Origin: Clostridia bacterium
GTDB taxonomy: Bacteria; Bacillota; Clostridia; UMGS1883
Length of the DNA: 10,115 nt
Reading direction: 5' to 3'
NCBI GenBank assembly: GCA_021202495.1
Contig: JAJQCX010000173.1
Location: forward strand, 1 to 10,115
Positions 1 through 5,694 of the stretch are shown here, one piece after another (position 1 is the first letter of the stretch; each line of letters starts with the position of its first letter). The notes beneath the pieces are model-generated. The model was not told the origin of the DNA. It made no database searches and saw only the letters and a list, made by a program, of their open reading frames with translations. The position numbers and the translations under genes were made by a program.

Positions 1-661
1 ATGTGCTGTTGGACATTCTCTTTTCACCTAAAAAGTAAATGCTGTTGCCGTGATTCGCCCACACGGCTTTCATGCTCGTGCTTCTTCCAAACCCCATCCC
101 ACTCTGCGAAGCAAAAACCCCCGTCCTCGTCGTGTCAAGGCGTCTTTCCGTCTGCTTACAAAAATTCTTCAGCTTCGCCTCTTGGTTCTTCAGCTTCACG
201 CTCAACGCCGCAAACTCCGTCTTAGTCTCATTCGTCGGCTTGTTCTTTTGCAGCTCATCGAGCGCCGTCAGCTCGCGCTTCGTCTTCCGAATATCCCGCT
301 CCATGCTCCGCTGAAGCTGACTTGCCTCGTAATCCGTCATCTTCTCCCCGTTGTATGTAACCGTGTGCTCCTTCATCTCGCGCAGCTGCTCATCTGTGTA
401 ACTTCTCTTGCTTCCCTCAAAAAACGGAGCGAACGAGTGACGGCAGTTCCACCCCATCAGCCCGTCACCCGTCCCGTACCCCGTAGCGTCGGATAACTTG
501 TCATACCCTTGCGTCTCACCGGATAAAGAATAAACCTGCCCCTGCCACTCAGCGTGCGACGGTCTCGCCCCGTAATGCGCCGTAACCTCCACCAAGTCAC
601 ACCCCAGCTCCTCGCAGCGCATTTTGTTAATCTCCCCCGCCGTCTGCCGCCGAATTTCCGG
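1..661 (-). pseudogene. Phage minor capsid protein (Phage_min_cap2-like), 5'-truncated remnant
   Basis: The minus strand is open from position 661 to the left edge. It translates to a C-terminal fragment with hallmarks of the tailed-phage minor capsid protein 2 family: a QTAGEIN segment, LVEVTAHYGARPSHAEWQG, then YGTGDGLMGWNCRHSF, a YTDEQL segment, an alanine/lysine-rich helical stretch (QRSMERDIRKTKRELTALD) and GFGRSTSMKAVWAN. In intact phages this structural protein sits by the portal gene and belongs to the head. Here the coding signal starts abruptly: the frame has a TAA at 662-664, the first ATG in frame is at 620-622, inside the conserved domain, and no phage-like coding is seen upstream up to about 740. 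Roughly the N-terminal half of the family is therefore missing, and no RBS or promoter serves the fragment. Codons are strikingly G-ended (GGG, GAG, AAG), unlike the neighbouring host genes. I read it as a decayed prophage relic. Family assignment is by recalled motifs, not a search. Confidence 0.8.
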
Positions 662-739
662 TTATAACCTTAATTACCAATCACCAACCGCTGATTGTTC
701 TACCCTCTGCAATTTCCGCCCCATTCCCGCATTTTTCAA

Positions 740-768
740 TTGACGCACAGCCTCAAATGATGTATAAT
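740..768 (+). promoter_or_regulatory. Sigma-A type promoter for the rubredoxin–fprA operon
   Basis: A TTGACG -35 box (740-745) and a perfect TATAAT -10 box (763-768) are separated by 17 bp. The predicted transcription start near 775 leaves a short leader before the rubredoxin start codon at 802. No clear operator is visible; a small stem (CAATCA/TGATTG, 678-697) lies upstream. Confidence 0.85.
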
Positions 769-801
769 TCTTATATCATATCACGAAAGGACGAAAATCT
801 T

Positions 802-963
802 ATGAAAAAATATGTTTGCACAGTATGCGGCTATGTCTATGACGAGGCTCTCGGCGATCCGGATAACGGCATCGCTCCCGGCACAAAATTTGAAGACCTT
901 CCCGACGATTTCGTATGCCCGCTCTGCGGCGTAGGCAAGGACTCATTTGAGGAAGAATCATAA
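802..963 (+). CDS. Rubredoxin
   Basis: A 53-residue cytoplasmic iron-sulfur electron carrier. It has the two rubredoxin knuckles that bind one Fe(Cys)4 centre: CTVCG (Cys6, Cys9) and CPLCG (Cys39, Cys42). It also has the family motifs YVYDEALGDPDNGIAPGT and FEDLPDDFVCP, and its length is standard. The start at 802 follows an AAAGGA ribosome binding site at 786-791; the longer frame from 757 is rejected because it would begin upstream of the -10 box and add a tail unlike rubredoxin. It lies 17 bp before fprA and shares its promoter. The pairing fits the known job of rubredoxin as direct electron donor to A-type flavoproteins that reduce O2 or NO in anaerobes. Nothing is truncated or unusual. 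Confidence 0.97.
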   Translation: MKKYVCTVCGYVYDEALGDPDNGIAPGTKFEDLPDDFVCPLCGVGKDSFEEES

Positions 964-980
964 AATACGAGGTAAAGCAT

Positions 981-2201
981 ATGTATTGCACAAGAAATGT
1001 TACCGACGATTTAATTTGGGTCGGAGCGGACGACAGGCGGCTTGCCATGTTCGAGGGCGTCTATTCCGTGCCCCGCGGCGTGTCCTACAATTCGTATCTT
1101 CTTTTGGATGAAAAAACTGTCCTTTTCGACACGGTTGACAAAGCCGTCGAGAGTGTTTTTGCCGAAAATGTGGAGCATGCGCTTTCGGGACGCGACCTCG
1201 ACTATCTTGTCATTCACCACATGGAGCCCGACCATTCCGCCGCTCTGCGCTTAATCCTTGCCCGTCACCCCGAAGCGACGGTTGTCTGCAATGCGCAGAT
1301 TGAAAAAATGATTCATCAATTTTTCGGCGAAAATCTTACAGCGAAAACCCTCCTTGTAAAAGAGGGTGATAAGCTTTCATGCGGCAAACACACCCTCACC
1401 TTTCTTTCCGCGCCCATGGTTCACTGGCCCGAGGTCATGGTCAGCTACGATTTGACCGATAAAATTCTCTTTTCCGCCGACGCCTTCGGCACGTTCGGCG
1501 CGTTGAACGGCGCACTTTTCGCCGACGAGGTCGATTTTTCGCGGGATTATCTCGACGAAGCCCGCCGCTATTACACGAATATCGTCGGAAAATACGGAGT
1601 TCAGGTTCAGGCGCTTTTAAAGAAAGCCGCAGCCGTTCAAATTGACATGATATGCCCGCTCCACGGCTTTGTTTGGCGTGAAAATATCGGAGAGTACATC
1701 GAAAAATATCAAAAATGGAGCAAATACGAGCCGGAAGTAAACGGCGTTATGATTGCCTATGCCTCGGTTTACGGCAACACCGAAAACGCGGCGAATATTT
1801 TGGCGTGCGCCCTGCGCGACAGAGGCGTAAAAACGCAAATGTTCGACACCTCCGTCACAGCATCATCTGAGATTGTCGCCGCCGCTTTTCAATTCAGTCA
1901 TCTCGTTTTTGCCTCTGCCACATACAACATGGGTGTCTTCATCAGCATGGACGAGCTTTTGCGCGACATCGCATCGCACAATCTGCAAAACCGCACCGTC
2001 GCTTTTATCGAAAACGGCTCCTGGGCTCCGACAAGCGGCAAACTCATGCGGGAAATTATCGCGCCTCTCAAATCCATGACAATTTTAGAGCAGACAATCT
2101 CAATCAAATCCTCCCTCACGGACGGACAATTGCCGGAACTCAACGCTCTCGCCGACGCCCTCGCCGAAAGCACAAATCAGGCAAAAATATCCAATTCTTA
2201 A
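981..2201 (+). CDS. fprA: FprA-type flavodiiron protein (rubredoxin:oxygen/NO oxidoreductase)
   Basis: A 406-residue soluble enzyme that reduces O2 to water and/or NO to N2O, protecting anaerobes from oxidative and nitrosative stress. The N-terminal metallo-beta-lactamase-like domain (about 1-250) carries the di-iron ligands: HHMEPDH (His80, Glu82, Asp84, His85), His148 in APMVHWP, Asp167 in FSADAFG and His228 in CPLHGF. The C-terminal flavodoxin domain (about 253-400) starts with the FMN phosphate loop AYASVYGNTENA and has the YNMGVF and ENGSWAP loops. Length matches class A flavodiiron proteins with no fused rubredoxin; the separate rubredoxin directly upstream supplies electrons. A GAGGT ribosome site at 969-973 supports the start at 981. 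Whether O2 or NO is the main substrate cannot be read from the sequence. No obvious terminator follows; the gene runs into a repeat-containing spacer. Confidence 0.95.
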   Translation: MYCTRNVTDDLIWVGADDRRLAMFEGVYSVPRGVSYNSYLLLDEKTVLFDTVDKAVESVFAENVEHALSGRDLDYLVIHHMEPDHSAALRLILARHPEATVVCNAQIEKMIHQFFGENLTAKTLLVKEGDKLSCGKHTLTFLSAPMVHWPEVMVSYDLTDKILFSADAFGTFGALNGALFADEVDFSRDYLDEARRYYTNIVGKYGVQVQALLKKAAAVQIDMICPLHGFVWRENIGEYIEKYQKWSKYEPEVNGVMIAYASVYGNTENAANILACALRDRGVKTQMFDTSVTASSEIVAAAFQFSHLVFASATYNMGVFISMDELLRDIASHNLQNRTVAFIENGSWAPTSGKLMREIIAPLKSMTILEQTISIKSSLTDGQLPELNALADALAESTNQAKISNS

Positions 2202-2233
2202 AAAGCACACAAACGTTGTACGGGAGGGATTCA

Positions 2234-2331
2234 TCCCCGCCAATGGTCTGCCGCCTAACTATACACCGCGACCACAATGTAATTCTCCCACCACAGTGCC
2301 TCGCGAAAATGGCACCAGCGGCACGCTTGCC
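2234..2331. repeat. Diverged dispersed repeat, copy A
   Basis: About 98 bp that align along their length with 6359-6455. Shared blocks in order are CCGCC, GGTCTG, CGCCT, TATA, ACCG, GACCAC, GTAA, TTC, CCC, TGC, CGC and a final CACGCTTGCC. By eye, identity is around two thirds. It lies downstream of fprA and upstream of the queT promoter, in non-coding DNA. It begins just after a small palindromic patch (GGGATTCATCCC, 2227-2238, overlapping the edge). No transposase or clear terminal inverted repeat was found. Confidence 0.6.
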
Positions 2332-2356
2332 CTCACCGGAAACGTAAATAAAGCTC

Positions 2357-2385
2357 TTGACGCATGAATCGTTTTCTGCTATAAT
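2357..2385 (+). promoter_or_regulatory. Sigma-A type promoter for queT
   Basis: A TTGACG -35 box (2357-2362) and a perfect TATAAT -10 box (2380-2385) are 17 bp apart. Transcription would start near 2392, giving a leader of about 168 nt before the queT start codon. That is long enough for a riboswitch or attenuator, and the leader is visibly structured. Confidence 0.85.
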
Positions 2386-2404
2386 CAATTCATCAAAATA
2401 AACA

Positions 2405-2444
2405 TGACAGTTCGAAACCATCCTGTCACAAAACAAAACTATGG
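2405..2444 (+). promoter_or_regulatory. Candidate preQ1-I-like pseudoknot riboswitch in the queT leader
   Basis: Starting about 13 nt after the predicted transcript start, a perfect 6-bp stem TGACAG (2405-2410)/CTGTCA (2423-2428) closes a 12-nt loop that begins UUC and ends in C. An A-rich tail (CAAAACAAAACTATGG) follows. The loop segment CCAT (2418-2421) can pair with ATGG (2441-2444), giving an H-type pseudoknot. Loop length, the UUC start, the C just before the 3' strand and the A-rich tail with ACUA resemble known preQ1-I aptamers, and the downstream gene is a QueT-type transporter, a classic preQ1 target. Against it: the second stem does not fall in the canonical register (loop GAA does not pair with tail CUA), and the usual ACCC/GGUU signature is absent. 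It may be a divergent aptamer or a different element. Confidence 0.45.
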
Positions 2445-2487
2445 ATTTTCTCACAATGATTTATGATTTATGTGCGAGATTTGTTTT

Positions 2488-2525
2488 GGCGGGGCAACAC
2501 CTCGCCATTTATTTTTGTTTTTTTG
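2488..2525 (+). terminator. Intrinsic terminator/attenuator inside the queT leader
   Basis: GGCGGGG (2488-2494) pairs with CCTCGCC (2500-2506) across a 5-nt loop (seven pairs, one G-U), and is followed by a long T-rich tract (2507-2525). It lies after the queT promoter and before the queT RBS, so it would stop transcription before the gene unless relieved. GCGAG at 2474-2478 can pair with CTCGC at 2501-2505, an antiterminator that would break the terminator stem. In turn TCTC+ACA (2448-2454) can pair with TGT+GAGA (2471-2479). These mutually exclusive pairings are typical of riboswitch-controlled attenuation. Confidence 0.7.
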
Positions 2526-2559
2526 GCGCGGTTTGCTGTCGAAAAGGAGAAATGATTTT

Positions 2560-3060
2560 ATGAAACTCACCGTCAAACAAATCGCGCGTGGCGCGATAAT
2601 TGCCGCGCTTTACGCGGTACTCTGCTTCTTTTTGCAGCCCTTTTCCTACGGTTCGGTGCAATGCCGCGTTTCGGAGGCGCTCACGGTACTTCCCGCGCTG
2701 CTGCCCGAAGCAATCCCCGGTCTTTTCGTCGGCTGCTTCATCGCAAACCTTTTGGGCGGCTCGAGCGTTGCCCTGCTCGATATGATTTTGGGCTCGCTCA
2801 CAACTCTCGCCGCCGCGTTTCTCACGCGCATGATTTATAAAAAATTCAATTCCTTTGCGCTCTCCCTCCTGCCGCCGGTCGTTTTAAACGCGCTTATCGT
2901 CGGCGCATACGTTCCCTTCATCTATACCGACGGCGCCACCGCCGCCACCGTTCCGGTTGTCCTTTTCAGTATGCTGACGGTCGGCATAGGTCAAGCCATC
3001 GTCTGCTACATATTGGGATTACCTCTCGGCAAAGCCCTGTCAAAAACAAAATTATTCTAA
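2560..3060 (+). CDS. queT: QueT-family ECF transporter substrate-binding (S) component
   Basis: A 166-residue integral membrane protein of the QueT family, the S component that captures a queuosine precursor (probably preQ0/preQ1) for an energy-coupling factor transporter. Diagnostic segments are KQIARGAIIAALYAVLCFF at the N-terminus, GSVQCRVSEALTVLPALLPEAIPGLFVGC, ANLLGG, LGSLTTLAAAFLT, LLPPVVLNALIVGAYVPF and a C-terminal GIGQAIVCYILGLPLGKAL. About five to six hydrophobic membrane segments are visible. The start at 2560 follows AAGGAG at 2544-2549; the ATG at 2552 is out of frame. It is monocistronic: own promoter, structured leader and strong terminator after the stop. No ECF module genes (EcfA/EcfT) are in the window, so it probably uses a shared module encoded elsewhere. 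The substrate is inferred from the family. Confidence 0.88.
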   Translation: MKLTVKQIARGAIIAALYAVLCFFLQPFSYGSVQCRVSEALTVLPALLPEAIPGLFVGCFIANLLGGSSVALLDMILGSLTTLAAAFLTRMIYKKFNSFALSLLPPVVLNALIVGAYVPFIYTDGATAATVPVVLFSMLTVGIGQAIVCYILGLPLGKALSKTKLF

Positions 3061-3066
3061 ACAAAC

Positions 3067-3108
3067 GCGGGAGACGCTCTATCCAAAAGAGTATCTCCCG
3101 CACTTTTT
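3067..3108 (+). terminator. Intrinsic terminator after queT
   Basis: GCGGGAGA (3067-3074) pairs perfectly with TCTCCCGC (3094-3101), with a further CTC/GAG pairing inside, and is followed by ACTTTTT. It begins 6 bp after the queT stop. It separates queT from the convergent nucleotidyltransferase gene and may work weakly from the other side (TTTGTTT on the minus strand). Confidence 0.88.
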
Positions 3109-3162
3109 ATGATTTTCCTATTCCAAAAAACCGCAAAATTCAAAATTTCCGTAATTGCAGTT

Positions 3163-3924
3163 TCAGGCATTATCCAATTCCCACAGGAAAAATTCATTGA
3201 GCCCCTTCCAATCCGTGTCCTTCGGATCCTCTATCTGCCGCATAGTGTCTTTAATCTGCCCTATCTCGGAGGTAAGATAATCCTCAATCACAGCGGCTCT
3301 TTCTATCTCTTTTACCTCCGCGGAGCCGCTTTTCAGTTCCAAAAGCCGCTCAACATCGGGACGCAGCTTTTCGGGAAGCTCCGCTGCCATGAGCTCGGAA
3401 AACAATACCGGCGGCGGCGTTCCCTTTTCAAGAATCCAACGGCAGGCAAGCTGCGATCTTAAAACATAGAAATATTTTTTCACCTTGACCATTTCCTTGC
3501 CCAAAAACAAATGATAATTTCTCTCCGCCATGCTCAAGTAATGGTAAAGGCTTTTCTTTACTGAAAAATATTGTGGGATCAGAGCTCTCAGCTTCTCCGT
3601 TTCTTCCCTCTCCATATATACAATCGGCGCCGCAAGCCATTCCAACAACGTCGGATTGGATTTATAAAGCAGCCGCAGTGTCTTATCCAAATCCCACCCG
3701 TTTACATCCAGTACATCGTCAATCGGAAGCTCTATCACGTCTCTTGTCGTATCAAGCCGCAGATATTCCTCCCTCGGGCGGACATAAATAAATCTCACAT
3801 CATAATCGCTGTCCGGAGAAGCAAACCCCCACGCACGGCTGCCCGACTCAACGGCGAGAAGAATTTTAACATTTTCCTTTTCCTCTATTTCGTGAAGCAA
3901 GCTCACTATTTTTTCTTTCGTCAT
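3163..3924 (-). CDS. RlaP/YcgL-like nucleotidyltransferase (DNA polymerase beta superfamily)
   Basis: A 253-residue cytoplasmic protein of the predicted nucleotidyltransferase family that includes YcgL and RlaP (RNA repair ligase-associated polymerase). The active-site signature is clear: ESGSRAWGFASPDSDYDVRFIYV, with the GS pair at Gly28-Ser29 and metal-binding Asp40 and Asp42; a third acidic residue is likely in DVNGWDLDK (Asp78 region). The family block SNPTLLEWLAAPIVY (89-103) follows, then a helical C-terminal part. The start at 3924 gives the expected N-terminus; upstream GAGGCGGGGA is a plausible though slightly distant ribosome site. No RNA ligase lies next to it, so an RNA-repair role is not supported by context. 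Its substrate is unknown. It is convergent with queT and lies downstream of yebC but behind a hairpin. Confidence 0.82.
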   Translation of the reverse strand: MTKEKIVSLLHEIEEKENVKILLAVESGSRAWGFASPDSDYDVRFIYVRPREEYLRLDTTRDVIELPIDDVLDVNGWDLDKTLRLLYKSNPTLLEWLAAPIVYMEREETEKLRALIPQYFSVKKSLYHYLSMAERNYHLFLGKEMVKVKKYFYVLRSQLACRWILEKGTPPPVLFSELMAAELPEKLRPDVERLLELKSGSAEVKEIERAAVIEDYLTSEIGQIKDTMRQIEDPKDTDWKGLNEFFLWELDNA

Positions 3925-4005
3925 TTGTTTCCCCGCCTCGGCAAATTACATTTCTTATCCGCTCTATCACACATCTGCGCTTTTTCACACCTACATGCGT
4001 TTAAA

Positions 4006-4030
4006 ACAAATTCCGCACTGCGGAATTTGT
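4006..4030 (-). terminator. Hairpin terminator downstream of yebC
   Basis: ACAAATTCCGC (4006-4016) pairs perfectly with GCGGAATTTGT (4020-4030) around a 3-nt loop. On the minus strand it lies about 40 nt past the yebC stop and is followed by TTTTAAAC, a short T tract. The flanking DNA (4031-4070) is AT-rich with repeated ACATT units. It could also be part of a small repeat; termination strength is uncertain. Confidence 0.6.
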
Positions 4031-4070
4031 ACCTTCATTTTACATTCTACATTTTAAATTATACATTATT

Positions 4071-4799
4071 TTATTCGTCCCAGCTGTGGTAGACGTTCTG
4101 CACATCATCATTATCATCAAGCATTTCAAGAAGCTTGGTGATGTTTTTGATGTCGTCCTCGTCGGTCAGTTCGACGGTAGTTTGGGGAACCATTTGTACC
4201 TCGGCGGTGACGAAATTAAGTGAATCGTCCTCGGAAAGAGCCTCATAAACGGCGGAGAACGAATCGGGATCGGTCAAGATCTCAAAAAATCCGTCTTCGG
4301 AGGTAAAATCGTCGGCGCCGAAATCAAGAGCTTTCATCATCAGCTCGTCCTCATCGGTTTCACCGTCGTCCTCAATAATAATAACGCCCTTTTTGTCAAA
4401 CATAAAACTTACACAGCCGTTTTGACCGAGGTTGCCGCCGTATTTGTCAAAATAATGGCGCAAATCCGCCGCAGTGCGATTGCGGTTGTTCGTCAAGGTT
4501 TCAACAATGACTGCCACCCCCTTGGGGCCGTAGCCCTCATAAGTAATTTCTTCATAGTCCGCGCCGCCGTCAGCGCCCGAAGCCTTTGCAATGCAGCGCT
4601 GAATGTTATCGTTGGGCATATTGTTCGCACGTGCCTTAACAATAACATCCTTCAATTTGCTGTTTGATTCGGGATCGGGACCTCCCGCACGTACCGCAAC
4701 GGCAAGCTCGCGGCCTATCTTCGTAAAAACGTTGGCGCGCTGTGCGTCAGCCTTACCCTTTTTGTTTTTAATGTTCGCCCACTTTGAATGTCCTGACAT
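4071..4799 (-). CDS. yebC: YebC/TACO1 family protein (transcriptional regulator / translation factor)
   Basis: A 242-residue cytoplasmic protein, full length for the YebC/PmpR/TACO1 family. The N-terminal signature MSGHSKWANIKNKKGKAD is exact, followed by FTKIGRELAVAVRAGGPDP, the basic helix NNMPNDNIQRCIAKASG, TYEGYGPKGVAVIVETLTNN, RTAADLRHYFDKYGGNLG and the acidic second and third domains (VSFMFDKKGVI, LDFGADDF, MVPQTTVELTDED). Family members have been described as DNA-binding regulators; more recent work ties some bacterial YebC and mitochondrial TACO1 to relieving ribosome stalling at proline stretches. Which role applies here cannot be told. Start choice is set by the MSGHSKW motif. The ribosome site is weak or distant (GGAAAGG at 4815-4821, about 15 nt upstream) and lies within a long inverted repeat. 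Confidence 0.95.
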   Translation of the reverse strand: MSGHSKWANIKNKKGKADAQRANVFTKIGRELAVAVRAGGPDPESNSKLKDVIVKARANNMPNDNIQRCIAKASGADGGADYEEITYEGYGPKGVAVIVETLTNNRNRTAADLRHYFDKYGGNLGQNGCVSFMFDKKGVIIIEDDGETDEDELMMKALDFGADDFTSEDGFFEILTDPDSFSAVYEALSEDDSLNFVTAEVQMVPQTTVELTDEDDIKNITKLLEMLDDNDDVQNVYHSWDE

Positions 4800-4812
4800 A
4801 AATACTTCACAT

Positions 4813-4874
4813 TGCCTTTCCGCTCACAAAAGTATAGTAAATAACACAAATCAAGCCTGTCTGTGAGCAAGGCA
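4813..4874 (-). repeat. Inverted repeat upstream of yebC with overlapping alternative hairpin
   Basis: TGCCTT+GCTCACA (4813-4818, 4822-4828) is complementary to TGTGAGC+AAGGCA (4862-4874), 13 pairs with a 3-nt bulge. A competing local hairpin pairs 4853-4862 with 4870-4879 (ten pairs, one G-U, 7-nt loop). The arms include the yebC upstream GGAAAGG and flank a possible -10 box (TATACT on the minus strand, 4831-4836), which has no good -35. The local hairpin, followed on the minus strand by a moderately T-rich run, may also terminate the rsmD operon. Confidence 0.5.
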
Positions 4875-4886
4875 GGCTTATTATAT

Positions 4887-5173
4887 ACAGTTCAGCCGCG
4901 AAGCTGCTGAACATGGGAACAACCCAAGTCACGTTTTCCCCAAGGGTTGAGGGAGCCGTCCCCAACCCTACACCTCTTTCACATCGCGCTTACGCTTACG
5001 GGCGGCTGCTCCACCCTACCGCGATAGAGGAGTCAAAAATCAAAGACACTTTGATTTTTGACGATTTTACGCGGGGGGCATTTCCTCTACCCTTACCCCT
5101 CTGCCGAGACAACACAGAGCGTTTTCTCGGCGCTCTTTTCGGCAAGCGACGTCACATTGCATGGCTGAACTGT
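4887..5173. mobile_element. MITE-like non-coding element with 11-bp terminal inverted repeats
   Basis: ACAGTTCAGCC (4887-4897) and GGCTGAACTGT (5163-5173) are perfect inverted repeats bounding about 287 bp that hold no credible gene. Inside are four hairpins: GTTCAGC/GCTGAAC (4890-4912), AGGGTTG+GGGA/TCCC+CAACCCT (4943-4969), a perfect 14-bp stem with 3-nt loop (5032-5045/5049-5062), and GCCGAGA/TCTCGGC in 5103-5131. Both flanks are AT-rich; no certain target-site duplication is seen. It begins 8 bp beyond the stop of the minus-strand gene at 5182. A structured RNA is the main alternative. Confidence 0.55.
5032..5062. repeat. Perfect 14-bp palindromic stem with 3-nt loop
   Basis: GTCAAAAATCAAAG (5032-5045) and CTTTGATTTTTGAC (5049-5062) are exact reverse complements around ACA. 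The stem lies near the centre of the MITE-like element. It is not followed by a T tract on either strand, so it is not an obvious terminator. Confidence 0.85.
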
Positions 5174-5181
5174 TAATTATT

Positions 5182-5658
5182 TTATTCCGATTTATTCTCT
5201 ATCGCCCTGGAGCCGGAATCCTGTCTCATTTCGGCGCGCATCGAATGAATTGTCTCCTGCGATTTTGCAAGCGACGCCTCGGATTCAGCTAAAATCTTGT
5301 CAACGTATTGTCTTGCGCCCAAGCGAAGCTCACGCGACGATTGCTGTGCCGATCCGATGATGTTGTTCGCCTGCTCATACGCGCGCTTTGTAATAGCATT
5401 TTCGTTTACAAGCTGAGCCGCCTTTTCCTCGCCCTGCTTAACAATCCTGTCCGCTTCCTCCTGTGCTTCGGCAAGGATACGCTTTCTCTCATCCTTCACC
5501 ATACGAGCCTGCTTAAGATCGTCAGGCAAGCGCAGTCTGATATCTTCAATCGAAGCGATAAGATCCTCTTTGTCGATAAGAGCGCGGTTTACAAGCGGAA
5601 GATTCTTCGCGCTTTCAACCTTTTCCTGAAGAATATCAATGATTTCAAGTATTTCCAT
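5182..5658 (-). CDS. Coiled-coil ATPase-like protein of the clostridial rsmD region
   Basis: A 158-residue, charged, mostly helical soluble protein with no signal peptide or membrane segment. The N-terminal part MEILEIIDILQEKVESAKNL...LVDKE-like (ALIDKEDL, 27-34) and RLRLPDDLKQARMVKDERKR (41-60) precede a long coiled coil, ILAEAQEEADRIVKQGEEKAAQ (61 onward), then KRAYEQANNIIGSAQ and RLGARQYVDKILAE. Proteins of this type are annotated in clostridia as 'ATPase' or as V-ATPase subunit E/H-like from coiled-coil similarity, but no Walker motif is present and the function is unknown. The start at 5658 is chosen because GGAGGA (5665-5670) sits 6 nt upstream; the longer frame from 5676 would begin upstream of this site. 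It follows rsmD by 36 bp and shares its promoter. The usual intervening coaD gene is absent. Confidence 0.75.
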   Translation of the reverse strand: MEILEIIDILQEKVESAKNLPLVNRALIDKEDLIASIEDIRLRLPDDLKQARMVKDERKRILAEAQEEADRIVKQGEEKAAQLVNENAITKRAYEQANNIIGSAQQSSRELRLGARQYVDKILAESEASLAKSQETIHSMRAEMRQDSGSRAIENKSE

Positions 5659-5694
5659 GATGGTTCCTCCCCACAAATTATTTTAAAACATTCA

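Noticed and set aside
50..496. Plus-strand reading frames of 74-148 codons across 1-500
   Set aside because: They are antisense to the phage minor capsid fragment, whose minus-strand translation has recognisable family motifs; the plus-strand peptides are arginine/leucine-rich and have no RBS.
628..655. Possible third copy of the dispersed repeat (CCGCCGTCTGCCGCC)
   Set aside because: The similarity is limited to about 20 bases and falls in the conserved coding frame (RRQTAGE) of the minor capsid protein, so it is most likely chance.
757..801. Upstream ATG extension of rubredoxin
   Set aside because: It begins before the -10 box at 763-768, adds residues not found in rubredoxins, and the ATG at 802 has a good RBS.
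2140..2454. Minus-strand 104-codon frame across the fprA 3' end and repeat A
   Set aside because: No RBS, overlaps fprA antisense, the repeat and the queT promoter, and has no recognisable domain.
3571..4092. Plus-strand 173-codon frame
   Set aside because: It is antisense to the nucleotidyltransferase gene and runs through a terminator-like hairpin; the peptide has no domain signal.
4913..5176. 87-codon plus-strand frame inside the MITE-like element
   Set aside because: It starts inside the left-end region, follows the hairpins, has no RBS and shows low-complexity composition.
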